From Clostridium sp. CAG:221 (lineage in GTDB: Bacteria; Bacillota; Clostridia; Clostridiales; Clostridiaceae), in the NCBI GenBank assembly GCA_000435835.1, contig FR883398.1:1-64000 (forward strand): DNA of 64,000 nucleotides. Reading direction: 5' to 3'. Of the stretch, positions 43,978 to 54,425 are shown in pieces. Each line of letters begins with the position of its first letter. The stretch's first letter is position 1. The notes under the pieces were generated by a model, which worked only from the letters and a program-made list of their open reading frames with translations, had not been told where the DNA came from and did no database searches. A program made the position numbers and the translations under genes.

Positions 43978-45738
43978 ATGTTAAGTATTTTAAATAATAT
44001 TAATGAACCAAAAGATTTAAAAAATCTTTCTATAGAAGAGTTAGAGAAACTAGCAAGTGAAATAAGAGAAATTTTAATAAAGAAAGTAAGTACAACAGGT
44101 GGACATTTTGGCCCTAACTTAGGAATGGTGGAAGCTACCATAGCTATGCATTATGTATTTAATTCACCAGTAGATAAATTTGTCTATGATGTGTCTCATC
44201 AAAGTTATCCACATAAAATATTAACTGGTAGAAAAAATGCCTTTATTAACCCAGAGGAATATAAAAGTGTTACAGGATATACAGCACCAGAGGAAAGTGC
44301 TCATGATTTCTTTATAGTAGGGCATACTTCTACATCAATAAGTTTAGCTTGTGGATTAGCTAAAGCTAGAGATTTAAAGGGCACAAAGGAAAATATTATA
44401 GCAGTAATTGGCGATGGATCATTAAGTGGTGGAGAAGCTTATGAAGGTTTAAACAATGCAGCAGCTTCTAAGAAAAATATTATTATTTTAGTAAATGATA
44501 ACGATATGTCTATAGCTGAAAACTATGGAGGTCTTTATGAGAATTTAGCTTTACTTCGTGAAAATAATGGAGAAGCTGAAAATAATTTCTTTAAATCTTT
44601 AGGATTTGATTATCATTTTGTAAAAGAAGGAAATAATGTGGAAGTATTAATTGAAGCCTTTAACACAGTGAAAGATGTAGATCATCCTGTGGTATTACAC
44701 ATACATACAGTAAAAGGTAAAGGGTATAAGGATGCTGAAGAAAATAAAGAAGCTTTCCACTGGGTAATGCCTTTTAATTTAGAAACTAAAGAACCACTAG
44801 TTAAAGGAAATGGTAAAAAGACTTACGCAGTTTTAGGAGAAGAATTATTAATTGAAAAGGCTAAAGCTGATAGGAGAATTATTGGCATTACAGCAGCAAC
44901 ACCTGGTAGTGTAGGTTTAAAGAATTTTAGAAATGTATTAAAAGATCAATATTTAGATGTAGGTATAGCAGAAGAACATGCAGTAGCAATGGCCTCAGCC
45001 ATAGCTTCACAAGGTTGTAAGCCAGTATTAGGATTACATAGTTCATTTGCGCAAAGAACTTATGATCAATTATCACAAGATCTTGCTATAAATAATAATT
45101 CAGCATTAATTATGATTTATAGTGGGGGAATTACAGGAAGTGATGTTACTCACTTGGGAATTTTTGATATACCTTTAATAGCTAATATTCCTAATATAGT
45201 ATATCTGGCACCAACAACAGCAGAAGAATATCTTGCCATGATGGAATGGGGAATAGATCAAAATAAATATCCAGTAGCTATACGTGTTCCTAATATGGAA
45301 GTGGTATACACAGGAGAGAAAATTGAACCTAACTTCTATAACATAAATACTTATGAAAAGACTTATGAAGGAGATACCATAGCTATCTTAGGTTTAGGAA
45401 GATTCTATCACTTAGGTAAGAAAGTTAAAGAAAAGTTAAAAGAAGAAATGGGTATCAATGCTACATTAATCAATCCTCGATATATAACTGGCTTAGATAA
45501 AGAAATGTTAGAAGAGTTAACAGAAAATCATCAAGTGGTAATTACTTTAGAAGATGGAATTATTAATGGTGGATTTGGTGAAAAAATAGCAAGCTTCTAT
45601 GGTAATAAGGATATGAAGGTATTAAATTTTGGAGCATATAAGGAATTCACTAATAGAGTGCCACTTGCAGAATTATATGAACGTTACCACTTAACTGAAG
45701 AGTTAATAGTAAATGATATTAAAGCTGTATTAAAATAA
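43978..45738 (+). CDS. dxs: 1-deoxy-D-xylulose-5-phosphate synthase-like enzyme
   Basis: 586 residues, slightly shorter than typical Dxs (about 620). The thiamine diphosphate site is IGDGSLSGGEAYEGLNNA, ending in VNDNDMSIAEN. N-terminal GGHFGPNLGMVEATIAMH and HQSYPHKILTGRK are Dxs-like, as are GIAEEHAVAMASAIA and QRTYDQLSQD in the second half. The product feeds isoprenoid, thiamine and pyridoxal synthesis. It stands alone behind a MerR-type promoter, unlike housekeeping dxs, so it is probably a second, stress-induced copy. Another enzyme of the same transketolase group is possible. Confidence 0.82.
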   Translation: MLSILNNINEPKDLKNLSIEELEKLASEIREILIKKVSTTGGHFGPNLGMVEATIAMHYVFNSPVDKFVYDVSHQSYPHKILTGRKNAFINPEEYKSVTGYTAPEESAHDFFIVGHTSTSISLACGLAKARDLKGTKENIIAVIGDGSLSGGEAYEGLNNAAASKKNIIILVNDNDMSIAENYGGLYENLALLRENNGEAENNFFKSLGFDYHFVKEGNNVEVLIEAFNTVKDVDHPVVLHIHTVKGKGYKDAEENKEAFHWVMPFNLETKEPLVKGNGKKTYAVLGEELLIEKAKADRRIIGITAATPGSVGLKNFRNVLKDQYLDVGIAEEHAVAMASAIASQGCKPVLGLHSSFAQRTYDQLSQDLAINNNSALIMIYSGGITGSDVTHLGIFDIPLIANIPNIVYLAPTTAEEYLAMMEWGIDQNKYPVAIRVPNMEVVYTGEKIEPNFYNINTYEKTYEGDTIAILGLGRFYHLGKKVKEKLKEEMGINATLINPRYITGLDKEMLEELTENHQVVITLEDGIINGGFGEKIASFYGNKDMKVLNFGAYKEFTNRVPLAELYERYHLTEELIVNDIKAVLK

Positions 45739-45741
45739 TAT

Positions 45742-45782
45742 AAAAAATAAAACTGGGAGAAAGACTTCCAGTTTTATTTTTT
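45742..45782. terminator. Bidirectional terminator between dxs-like gene and ArsR-type gene
   Basis: Eighteen-base arms (45742-45759 / 45765-45782) with one mismatch, T-rich on both strands. Confidence 0.85.
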
Positions 45783-46866
45783 ACTTTTTAGAACAAAATA
45801 ACTTTTGTTGATGTGAAATTAGTTCTTCAAAGCTTTCTGTATTAATCGAATAATAAACCCTATTACCATCAGTTGTGCAAGTTACTAATCCATAATTAAT
45901 GAGTTTATTCATATGATGATGAATGGTATTTCTAGAAAGATTAAAGTGCTTTGAAAGCTCTTGGCCATAGGCATTTTGCTTATTAATATAGCATAGAATA
46001 TCAAACCTTGTACGATCTCCTAGTAAATTATAACCTTCATAAACTTCATCTATATAGGAATGTTGTTTATTCAACATATCTAGAAGTTCCTTACGAAGGA
46101 TACCACAATAAATATTAATATCATTAATAGAATCATTTGAAGTTATATTAGTATCCATACCGAAAATAAATGGCTTCATATGATAATTTACATCATCTAT
46201 TGGTTTAAGTTGAGAAATTTCTTTAAAGAAATTCTTACATCCAACAGTTGTTACTTCATCATTGAAATTATTTAGTAAATCAGATATAGATTCTTCCTCT
46301 TTTTCTAAAGCATCAATGGAAGCCTTTAAATGAATACTAATTTCATCAACATATTTATGGTAATTACTATAAGTATCTAAAATAGCTATTTTGCTATTAT
46401 CAGGAATAGAGAGAGCAAGAACTCCATCCATAAATTTAGTTATGTCCATGGATTTTTCAGTATTATAGCTATCAGCTATATCTAAAGCTTGGGCAATATT
46501 ATAAGCAATATTGGTATTAGAAAGCTTATGAATTTCTTTAATATGTTCAGTAAAGTTACCTTTAAAACTTTCTAAAGTTCCATAAAAGATTAAAAAAGCA
46601 ATTGATGTTGAACCAATAGTATTAAAGGGAAATCCTTCAATATTAGAAAAGAATTTAGAGAGTATATCATCACTAATAGAAATATTTTCATCTATTTTAA
46701 TTGTAAGAGTTTTAAGTTTATCAAATACTTTATAAAATGAAATGCTATTTTCAATTTTCCTTTTTTTTATCTTTTGCTCAGTGACTTTCCAAGTATTATT
46801 GGATGCCTTTCTTCCCAAATATGCAAGGGATTCTAGCAGTAGATTAGGTGAATTGTTATAGTCCAT
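45781..46866 (-). CDS. ArsR-type winged-helix regulator with long N-terminal domain
   Basis: 361 residues. Start set at the ATG at 46866, because an ATG at 46884 overlaps the GGAGGG site. The C-terminal 80 residues form an ArsR-like winged helix (LLGDRTRFDILCYINKQ, YGQELSKHFNLSRNTIHHHM, GLVTCTTDGNRVYYSI). The first 270 residues are helical and unknown, perhaps a sensor part. It is divergent from the large surface protease, with a 267-base gap, and may control it. Confidence 0.82.
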   Translation of the reverse strand: MDYNNSPNLLLESLAYLGRKASNNTWKVTEQKIKKRKIENSISFYKVFDKLKTLTIKIDENISISDDILSKFFSNIEGFPFNTIGSTSIAFLIFYGTLESFKGNFTEHIKEIHKLSNTNIAYNIAQALDIADSYNTEKSMDITKFMDGVLALSIPDNSKIAILDTYSNYHKYVDEISIHLKASIDALEKEEESISDLLNNFNDEVTTVGCKNFFKEISQLKPIDDVNYHMKPFIFGMDTNITSNDSINDINIYCGILRKELLDMLNKQHSYIDEVYEGYNLLGDRTRFDILCYINKQNAYGQELSKHFNLSRNTIHHHMNKLINYGLVTCTTDGNRVYYSINTESFEELISHQQKLFCSKK

Positions 46867-46995
46867 AATATAAATTCCCTCCATAATATAGCCATTAGAC
46901 TTATTTTTTTTAAATGTTGTCTTGAGTATTGCATATGATATTTACTTTGTCAAGAGGTGTCATTTAAAAGATGAATAAGGGAAAAAATTATAGTA

Positions 46996-47025
46996 TTGAC
47001 AATAAATGGGGGATAGGTGTAATAT
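46996..47025 (+). promoter_or_regulatory. Sigma-A type promoter of the surface protease
   Basis: TTGACA (46996-47001), an 18-base spacer, and TAATAT (47020-47025), 109 bases before the protease start. Confidence 0.65.
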
Positions 47026-47133
47026 AGTAATGTAATATCTGCATAGAACAAAGTAACAATATGTATATAACATATACTTTATAGAATTACTAAATAAATA
47101 ATCTGTAGATATAAATAAAAAGGGGGTATAAAT

Positions 47134-50100
47134 ATGAGAAAAATGAATCGCTGTTTTGCCAGTACTATTTCATTTTTTATGTTAGCTGGACTTTTACCTA
47201 CAAATGTTCAAGCTGATTTAAAAGATAATACTATGCTTACAGCAGTGGAGCTTGAAGGGACTTCTCTTCTTGACGAATTAGAAGGAAACATAAATGAGGT
47301 AAAAGGTCAAGCTCTTTATGGGGATGATGAGTTTGTTACAGCTATTGTGGAGTTAGAGGAAGCTCCAGTTATGGACTATTATGATAGTAGTTCTTATTTT
47401 TCTCTTGATGAAGAAAATTCATCAGGAGAATCGGTGTCTAAATTTTTAGCTTCAGATGATATAAAAGAAGTATCTGAAGAATTACTTGATAATCAAAAAA
47501 ATATAATTTCTGAAATAACTACATTAGTTAATGAAAATGCTAATGAGGGAGTTAATGTGGCTTCAATATCAGAAGAAACAGTTGAAGTTATTAATAATTG
47601 GACAACTATCGTTAATGCTATATCTATCCGTGTACCATACAGAATGCTAGATAAAATAAGAGCTTTAGATGGAGTTAAGCGTGCTTATGTTGAGCATGTA
47701 TATGACCGTCCTGAACCAATTGAAAATTCTGTAGTAGAAGAAGGTAAGGCAACATATTCATATAGCTATGATATGGTAGGTGTTGAGGAAGCTTGGAACC
47801 AAGGGTATACAGGAAAGGGTATGCTAGTTGCAGTTCTTGATAGTGGACTTGATATAAAAAGAAATTGGTGGGATGCACAAATTTCACGTGTCCATGAAGC
47901 ATTTACTGATAATTCTTTTAAAAGTGGAAATCCAACTGACGGAGTAGATGATTGGGATTTACGTTATACAAATGAAAGTCTTGAAGAATTCTTAAAAGAT
48001 AATCAACTTATCTCTACTACAGGAGCAGATGGAAGTCATATAACTTATGATAATAACATGCTTTATAAGAATGTGAAGGTACCTTATGCAGCTGACTATG
48101 CTGATGGTGACTTAGATGTTTCTCCACTTAGCAGTAATCATGGTACTCACGTTGCAGGTACAATTGCAGGATTTGCAAGTACAGAAGAAGGAGAAGTTAA
48201 GTTCTCTGGTATTGCTCCAGATGCACAAATATTAGCAATGAAGGTATTCCCAGATGCAGATGGTGGAGCACAAGAAGGCGTTCTTATTAATGCTCTTGAA
48301 GACTCTTTAAGACTTGGAGCAGATATGATTAATTTAAGTTTAGGATCTGACAATGGCTTTGCAGATGATGATTCAATGCAAAAGGAACTTTATAAACGTG
48401 TAAATAATGCAGGAATTGTACTTATGACTGCAGCAGGTAATAGCGAAAAGTCATCTGACAATAATAACTATGGTGGAAATAGTTTAACATCTAATCCAGA
48501 TGAATCTATGATGTCTTCACCAGCTATTTATGAAAGTAATTTAAGTGTTGCATCTATAGATAATACTATTGCTGTTCAACCTTATCTTTCATGGAAAGAT
48601 GAAGATGGTGTAGAACATAATGTTTATTATAACAATTCATCTTCAGGAGCACTAAAAGCAAATTTTGATGGTAATGAGGAATATCCAATTTATGCCGTAG
48701 ATGGAGTTGGTACTTATGATGATTACGCTAAAGTAGGATTTAATAATGGATATAATAATGGTAAAACAGGATTTGCGTTAGTAAAGCGTGGAGAAATATC
48801 TTTCGCTGATAAGATTAATAATGCCCTAAGTTTTTCTGGAGTAAATTCCCAAAATGAGCCTTATGGTGTACTAGGAGTTATAGTTTATGATAATGATCCT
48901 AATGGTACAAGTCTTATTACAATGAGTACTGATGGTGCTGCAATGAGTTCAGCATTTATTTCAGGAAAAGATGGTGCCACAATAGTTGGAGCTTTAGAAA
49001 AAGGCTATGAAATTAAGATAAAAATTTATAAAGAAGATGCTACAATTGATAATTCTACAGCAGGACAAATGTCTTCCTTCACTTCATGGGGATCAGGTCA
49101 AGCTCTTGAGTTAAAACCAGAAATCACTGCGCCAGGAGGTAATATTTGGTCTACTGTAGCAGGAGGAGCTACTGCAGGTGGAGAGGTATACACAGGAAGC
49201 TATGCTATGATGAGTGGGACTTCTATGGCAACTCCTCATATGAGTGGTATTGGACTTTTAGTTCGTGAATATATAAATAAGCAAACTGCTTTTGAAGGAA
49301 TTTCTTCTAAAGAGGTTTCTGATTTAGTAAGTCAATTATTAGTTAGTACTGCTGTGCCGCAAAAAGATGAAAATGGAGTTTATTATTCTCCACGTCAACA
49401 AGGTTCAGGATTAGTAAATACAGATGCTGCTATGACAACTCCAGCTTATATCACTGTTGATGGCCAAACTGTAGGTAAATTAGAACTTGGTGATGATCCA
49501 GAAAAGACAGGTGTTTATGATATTAACTTTAATTTAAATAATATGTCAGATGATGAGTTAAAGTATAATGTTGAAGTAGTATTAATGAGACCTGATACAA
49601 CTATAGTTGAAAGTGCATGGGGTAAGCGTGAAGTAATTGCTGATAATGATGTTGTAATAAAAACTTTTAATTTAGGAAAAATACGTGTTGCACCTAATAG
49701 TAGTACAAGCTTTGATAAATCAGTTTCATTGAAAAAAGCTCAAAAGAAAGAACTTAATAAAATATTTGAAAATGGAACTTATATTGAAGGATATGTAATT
49801 TTAACAGATGCCACTAAGAAAGGAAACCCTGACCTTGGACTTCCTATGTTAGCATTCTATGGTGACTGGACTAAATCTCCAATATTTGATAGTGCTACTT
49901 GGCTTGATAAACCACAAGATGATATTACAGCAATAAATAATGAAAATTCTTTATATACTAGTATAATTGGATCTACACAAAGGAGCGATGTGCTTGGTAC
50001 TATAGGATATCTTCCACTAGGCTTAAATGCTTTTGATGCAAATGCACTTAATAATCCAATTGTATATCATAAGGAAAATATAACATTATCACCTAATGGA

Positions 50101-52773
50101 GATGAATATTTTGATCGTATAGATTATTCAGAATTGTATCAACTTCGTGATGCAAAACTTTTAGTTTTTGAAGTAAAAGATGATGAAACAGGTGAAGTTT
50201 ATATGCGTGATTGGGCATCTTATTCATACAGAAGTACTTATGATCCAGGTTATGCTACCTTTGTTCCATTTAGTCTTTATGGCACATACCCAACTTGGTA
50301 TGGTACTGATATGGATGGACAAGTATTACCTAGTGGAACTAAGTGTACTTATACTATAACTGCTTATGGTGAAGGTGAGTATGGTGACAAAATTTATGAT
50401 GATACATTAGGAAAAGATGTTACAAATTTTGAGTCAATAATACCAGGAGAAAATGAACCTACTTTCAATGGACATGAAATGGATATGACTGGAGATGTTA
50501 TTTCATTCCCAGTTACTATAGATACAGTTGCACCTAAACTTGAAAATAATGCTGTTAGTATATATGAAAAAGATGGACGCACATTTATTACAGGTAAGAT
50601 AGTTGATAAAGATGGATCTATTGCATCTGTTCAAGTTGCACCTATAGTAACACGTAGTTATCAGGATGGAGTTGGTGACCCAAATTATTCTCAAACAAAA
50701 CCTGATAGAGCTAATGCATTCTATGTAAATAATATTAGTGACGCAGGAACTAAAGAAATTACATTTACTGCAGATGTAACAGAATATGTTCATAAAGAAG
50801 CATATCCAGGTGAACATGATACTTATAAATATGAATGGACTGGAAATGTTGTTGTTTCTTGTGGGGATTATGGTGCTAATGAGAGAAGCTATGCTATTAA
50901 AGTTGATGCTACAGAAGGAATTGTTCTTTCTCAAACATCTGCACTTTTACACCCAGGACAACAATTTGAGTTAAGCGTTAATAATAATACTGATGGTATA
51001 GATAATACTATTACACGTACATCAAGCAATCCAGAAGTTGCAACAGTTGATGAATATGGAGTTGTTAAAGCTATTGCACCAGGGCAAACAATTATTACAG
51101 TTTCTGCAGGTGGTTCATCTGCTATTTGTGTAGTAGCAGTTGAAGAAAAAAATGATAAACTTATTGATTTTGATTTATCTATTGAAGAATTCTCAGGATT
51201 AAAGCCAGATGGAGAGGTTGTTGTAAAGGTAACTAATATTCAACCTGCAACAGCTAAAATAGAAAATATACGTTGGGAAGTTTTAGAAGATGAGGATTTT
51301 GCCAATGATTATGCAGCTGGACTTATTTCAGTAAGTAAAAATACTGCAGATGCTCTTTCAGGATTCTTATTCCTAACAGTTAATTATTCAGAAGATATTA
51401 TTCCAGCAGGTCATGCAGTTTTAACTGTTACTATAGATGGTATACAAAAATCTATGGATATTAATTGGGATGAAATTTACAGTAAAAGAAATCAAGATGA
51501 TATTATTTCAGCTAGAAATTATAATGAGCAAACAATTTATGTAACACAAGGTGAAACAGCTAATCTTATAGCAAAATACAGACAAAATGTACTTCATGAA
51601 GTAGGAGATATAACTACAGAGTTTACTGGTGTTAAACTTGATGGTGCAGATTTCTTTAATATAGGTGGTAGTTATACTGGTAAGCTAGTAAATGAAGAAG
51701 GATATAAATTACCATCTGACATTAAAATTTACACTGTGTATCCAGACGGTTATAAAGTTGAAATGATAAATAACCCATATCAGACATTTTTCACATATAA
51801 TTCTACTACAGGTGAAATAGATATTCGTTATGCACCAACTGGAGCAGATAATAAGATTCTTATTGTAGCAAATGGAATAGAAAGTCCAGGAGTTGCTGCA
51901 GGTACTATGTCAGGTGCCACATATACTAGACCAGAAAAATTATACGGACCATTTGATTGGAAAGTTACAGAAGGAAATGGTGCTTTAGAGGTAGGACCAG
52001 TTGAAGTTAGTGGATCAGTACAGGAAGGGGCTGCTTACACTCCATCAGAGCCAGGTGTAAGTTATATTACAGCTACTACGAAAGATGGACAGTACTCTGT
52101 GAATTTTGCTGTAGTTTCTGAGCCAGTTAAAGCAGAGGAGATTACTCTTAATAAAAATAAAGCACAACTTAAAGTTGGTGAAACAACTAATTTAGGAGCA
52201 ACAATTTCTCCAATGCCTACTCTTGAAGCAGATAAAGAGTTAGTTTGGACTAGCTTTAATCCAGAAGTTGCAACAGTTTCAGAAGATGGAACTATTACTG
52301 CAGTTTCAGAGGGGTATGCTTATGTAAAAGTTGAACTAGCTACAGATAATTCTATAACTAATTACTGTATTGTTAAGGTAGAAGGTAAATCAGAAGATAT
52401 AGATAATCCAGATAAGCCAGATAAACCAAATAATCCAGGTGACTCAGGAGATTCAGATAATCCAGATGATTCAGACAATCCTGGTGATTCAGATGATTCA
52501 GACAATCAAGGTGGTTCAGTAGATTCAAATAAACCAGGTAATGTAGACAAACCAAGCAACCAAGGTGGTTCAGGATCTAATGGAGCATCATCAGGAAATA
52601 TTAATTTAGGTGATTCCATATCATCTAATGGTTCTAATTCAAGTAATTCTTCTTCAAAGGGTAAAATTCCAGCCACTGGAGGAGATGATTGGAAAACATC
52701 TGTATGGATTTCTCTAGTGTTATGTTCATTAGGTATACTGATTATTGCAGAGCGTAGAAAAGAGGTAAAATAG
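47134..52773 (+). CDS. Cell-wall-anchored subtilisin-like serine protease (C5a peptidase/lactocepin type)
   Basis: 1879 residues. Signal peptide about 1-27. The S8 catalytic set is Asp236 (VLDSGLDI), His336 (NHGTHVAG) and Ser697 (SGTSMATPH). A PA-type insert lies before the serine (GYNNGKTGFALVKRGEISFA region). Fn3-like domains follow, then two Big_2-like modules (SNPEVATVDEYGVV and FNPEVATVSEDGTI). A low-complexity Asp/Ser/Pro/Asn/Gly linker runs near 1752-1810. The end has IPATGG (I1845), a membrane segment and RRKEVK, a sortase signal with Ile instead of Leu. Expected to cut host or environmental proteins at the cell surface. Rich in CGT arginine codons. Confidence 0.92.
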   Translation: MRKMNRCFASTISFFMLAGLLPTNVQADLKDNTMLTAVELEGTSLLDELEGNINEVKGQALYGDDEFVTAIVELEEAPVMDYYDSSSYFSLDEENSSGESVSKFLASDDIKEVSEELLDNQKNIISEITTLVNENANEGVNVASISEETVEVINNWTTIVNAISIRVPYRMLDKIRALDGVKRAYVEHVYDRPEPIENSVVEEGKATYSYSYDMVGVEEAWNQGYTGKGMLVAVLDSGLDIKRNWWDAQISRVHEAFTDNSFKSGNPTDGVDDWDLRYTNESLEEFLKDNQLISTTGADGSHITYDNNMLYKNVKVPYAADYADGDLDVSPLSSNHGTHVAGTIAGFASTEEGEVKFSGIAPDAQILAMKVFPDADGGAQEGVLINALEDSLRLGADMINLSLGSDNGFADDDSMQKELYKRVNNAGIVLMTAAGNSEKSSDNNNYGGNSLTSNPDESMMSSPAIYESNLSVASIDNTIAVQPYLSWKDEDGVEHNVYYNNSSSGALKANFDGNEEYPIYAVDGVGTYDDYAKVGFNNGYNNGKTGFALVKRGEISFADKINNALSFSGVNSQNEPYGVLGVIVYDNDPNGTSLITMSTDGAAMSSAFISGKDGATIVGALEKGYEIKIKIYKEDATIDNSTAGQMSSFTSWGSGQALELKPEITAPGGNIWSTVAGGATAGGEVYTGSYAMMSGTSMATPHMSGIGLLVREYINKQTAFEGISSKEVSDLVSQLLVSTAVPQKDENGVYYSPRQQGSGLVNTDAAMTTPAYITVDGQTVGKLELGDDPEKTGVYDINFNLNNMSDDELKYNVEVVLMRPDTTIVESAWGKREVIADNDVVIKTFNLGKIRVAPNSSTSFDKSVSLKKAQKKELNKIFENGTYIEGYVILTDATKKGNPDLGLPMLAFYGDWTKSPIFDSATWLDKPQDDITAINNENSLYTSIIGSTQRSDVLGTIGYLPLGLNAFDANALNNPIVYHKENITLSPNGDEYFDRIDYSELYQLRDAKLLVFEVKDDETGEVYMRDWASYSYRSTYDPGYATFVPFSLYGTYPTWYGTDMDGQVLPSGTKCTYTITAYGEGEYGDKIYDDTLGKDVTNFESIIPGENEPTFNGHEMDMTGDVISFPVTIDTVAPKLENNAVSIYEKDGRTFITGKIVDKDGSIASVQVAPIVTRSYQDGVGDPNYSQTKPDRANAFYVNNISDAGTKEITFTADVTEYVHKEAYPGEHDTYKYEWTGNVVVSCGDYGANERSYAIKVDATEGIVLSQTSALLHPGQQFELSVNNNTDGIDNTITRTSSNPEVATVDEYGVVKAIAPGQTIITVSAGGSSAICVVAVEEKNDKLIDFDLSIEEFSGLKPDGEVVVKVTNIQPATAKIENIRWEVLEDEDFANDYAAGLISVSKNTADALSGFLFLTVNYSEDIIPAGHAVLTVTIDGIQKSMDINWDEIYSKRNQDDIISARNYNEQTIYVTQGETANLIAKYRQNVLHEVGDITTEFTGVKLDGADFFNIGGSYTGKLVNEEGYKLPSDIKIYTVYPDGYKVEMINNPYQTFFTYNSTTGEIDIRYAPTGADNKILIVANGIESPGVAAGTMSGATYTRPEKLYGPFDWKVTEGNGALEVGPVEVSGSVQEGAAYTPSEPGVSYITATTKDGQYSVNFAVVSEPVKAEEITLNKNKAQLKVGETTNLGATISPMPTLEADKELVWTSFNPEVATVSEDGTITAVSEGYAYVKVELATDNSITNYCIVKVEGKSEDIDNPDKPDKPNNPGDSGDSDNPDDSDNPGDSDDSDNQGGSVDSNKPGNVDKPSNQGGSGSNGASSGNINLGDSISSNGSNSSNSSSKGKIPATGGDDWKTSVWISLVLCSLGILIIAERRKEVK
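52400..52575 (+). repeat. Low-complexity wall-linker repeat in the protease gene
   Basis: Short imperfect repeats of the type GATTCAGA(T/C)AATCC coding NPDDSDNPGDSDDSDNQGG-like text. Such stretches change length easily by slippage. Confidence 0.7.
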
Positions 52774-52860
52774 CCTATCTACAATATTAAGATATTAAAA
52801 ATATAAAATAGAATAACTTAATTTATATAAATAATTTTATAATGAAGATTAAATAAAGGT

Positions 52861-52913
52861 GATAAGGGATGTATAAAAATAAATTATTATTCTAATACAT
52901 CTCTTATTTTTTT
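52861..52913 (+). terminator. Terminator of the protease gene
   Basis: Arms 52861-52874 and 52895-52908 (one mismatch), seven-T tail. Confidence 0.7.
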
Positions 52914-53011
52914 ATATAAGTTTAAAAAATGTTTAAAAGTGTAGTGGTATATTATTTTTTTCATAAGAATATAGTTAAAAGAGATAAGTATGATTATTAA
53001 TGAGGTGTGAT

Positions 53012-53536
53012 ATGAAGAGGAACCTGCTTATTAATACTTTAAACAATAACGATCTTATAGCTATGAATGCAGTACAGGTATTTAAAAAAAGAATTGAGAA
53101 TTTAGAAGTAATAAATACTGATGGTACAAAGATTAATGGTTGTATAGGATGTACTGATTGTTGGATTAAAACACCAGGAATTTGTCTTGTAAATGATGAT
53201 TTCAATCAAATTTTTATGGATTTTATTAATTCTGATTCAATTATACTTCTTACAGAGGGAAATGTAGGATTTATTTCATATAAAATGAAAAATATAATTG
53301 ATAGACTTCTTCCATTAGCAGTTCCATATACAAGGATATCAAAGGGGACAATGAGGCACATAAGCAGGTATAATAAAAGTTGGAATATTGCTTTAGTTTA
53401 TGAAGGAAGTAGTGATAAGGAGTTTCTAAATGAATGGATGGATAGATTTACCATGAATTTGCATTCAAAATCTTTGGGGGCATACACTGTAGATGAATGT
53501 GATAAGTTATGTAACAAGATTAATAGTATATCATAG
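53012..53536 (+). CDS. Flavodoxin-fold protein with iron-sulfur flavoprotein motif
   Basis: 174 residues from ATG 53012 (GAGGTG just before; the upstream ATG 53000 overlaps it). The central INGCIGCTDCW...GICLVNDDF is the cysteine motif of NADPH-dependent FMN reductase/iron-sulfur flavoproteins. VGFISYKMKNIIDRLLPL is the usual flavodoxin-like helix. The N-terminal phosphate loop is short and unusual (LINTLNNND), so flavin binding may be altered. Probably a redox enzyme; partner unknown. Confidence 0.75.
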   Translation: MKRNLLINTLNNNDLIAMNAVQVFKKRIENLEVINTDGTKINGCIGCTDCWIKTPGICLVNDDFNQIFMDFINSDSIILLTEGNVGFISYKMKNIIDRLLPLAVPYTRISKGTMRHISRYNKSWNIALVYEGSSDKEFLNEWMDRFTMNLHSKSLGAYTVDECDKLCNKINSIS

Positions 53537-53556
53537 AATATATTTTTTACTGGGCT

Positions 53557-53595
53557 AAGAGAGTTATAAAGCATATTTATAGCTCTTTATTTTTT
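53557..53595 (+). terminator. Terminator after the flavodoxin-like gene
   Basis: Arms 53557-53570 / 53576-53587 with one bulge and a T-rich tail. Confidence 0.65.
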
Positions 53596-53665
53596 CATAA
53601 AAGTGGAGAATAGATATTAAATTATGTTATTTAAGCATAATTATATAGCAAGAGGTGAATTAATT

Positions 53666-54358
53666 ATGTATAAGCTTGTATTGAAAAAAGGTAATAACTA
53701 TATTAAGTCTGAAGCTGACTGGTTTAAATATGTTCCACCTAAGAAAAATAATCATTGGAGGCATGAAGTAACTATAAAAATGCTTGCAGAATATTTTATT
53801 GCAGCTAAGGGATATATTCCTAAAGAAATTGAAGATATATTAATCAATATTCAGTGTGAAAATGATAAGCCGTTTTTTGCTGAGCCAGAAGCTGTTACTA
53901 TATTTGATACTAAAGGAGTAGGGCTACATCATGATTTACTATTGGTGAAAAAGAATGATATTGTCATTGGAATTGAAGCAAAAGTTGATGAAAAGTTTGG
54001 TGGTAAAGTACTATCTATTTTATCAAAGAATATAAGTGATAATTTAAGAGAGAGAATAGGGCAGTTTAATAAAGAATTGTATGGTGGGAATATGGAGCAA
54101 ATGCCCAATGTATCATATCAATTATTAGAAGCATCTAGTGGAATATTGATAGAGGCAAGAAAAGCAAAGGCAAATAAAGCAATATTGCTTATTTGTACCT
54201 TTGTAAATGGAAATAACGCTAATGTTAAAAAAATTATCAAAAATATTGATGACATATATCAGTTTAAGAGTAGTCTAGAAAAATATTCTAAAAATGGATT
54301 TTATAATCTTCCAAGCTATGGGGATATAGATTTTTATATAAAACATATTGAAGTATAA
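53666..54358 (+). CDS. PD-(D/E)XK-like protein of unknown role
   Basis: 230 residues from ATG 53666, with AGAGGTG before it; the ATG at 53624 lacks a site. The pattern HHDLLLVKKNDIVIGIEAKVDEKF, split as D...E-x-K across two strands, fits the nuclease fold active site, with a possible preceding Glu in FAEPEAVTIF. No helicase or methylase next to it, so a restriction role is not evident. DUF6946-like proteins look similar, but this is from memory. Confidence 0.6.
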   Translation: MYKLVLKKGNNYIKSEADWFKYVPPKKNNHWRHEVTIKMLAEYFIAAKGYIPKEIEDILINIQCENDKPFFAEPEAVTIFDTKGVGLHHDLLLVKKNDIVIGIEAKVDEKFGGKVLSILSKNISDNLRERIGQFNKELYGGNMEQMPNVSYQLLEASSGILIEARKAKANKAILLICTFVNGNNANVKKIIKNIDDIYQFKSSLEKYSKNGFYNLPSYGDIDFYIKHIEV

Positions 54359-54397
54359 TAAAATAAATATAAGTACAAAATAAGGTGAATTAAAAGA

Positions 54398-54425
54398 GCT
54401 GGATATAGAAATATCCAGCCTTTTT
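54398..54425 (+). terminator. Terminator after the PD-(D/E)XK-like gene
   Basis: Perfect GCTGGATAT / ATATCCAGC stem with AGAA loop and five T. Confidence 0.88.

Noticed and set aside
50503..50934. Long open frame on the minus strand inside the protease gene
   Set aside because: It is a shadow of a well-supported coding region, with no ribosome site and low-complexity composition.
52400..52575. CRISPR-like or tandem-repeat array
   Set aside because: The repeats are short, in frame, and code for an Asp/Ser/Pro-rich wall linker of the protease.
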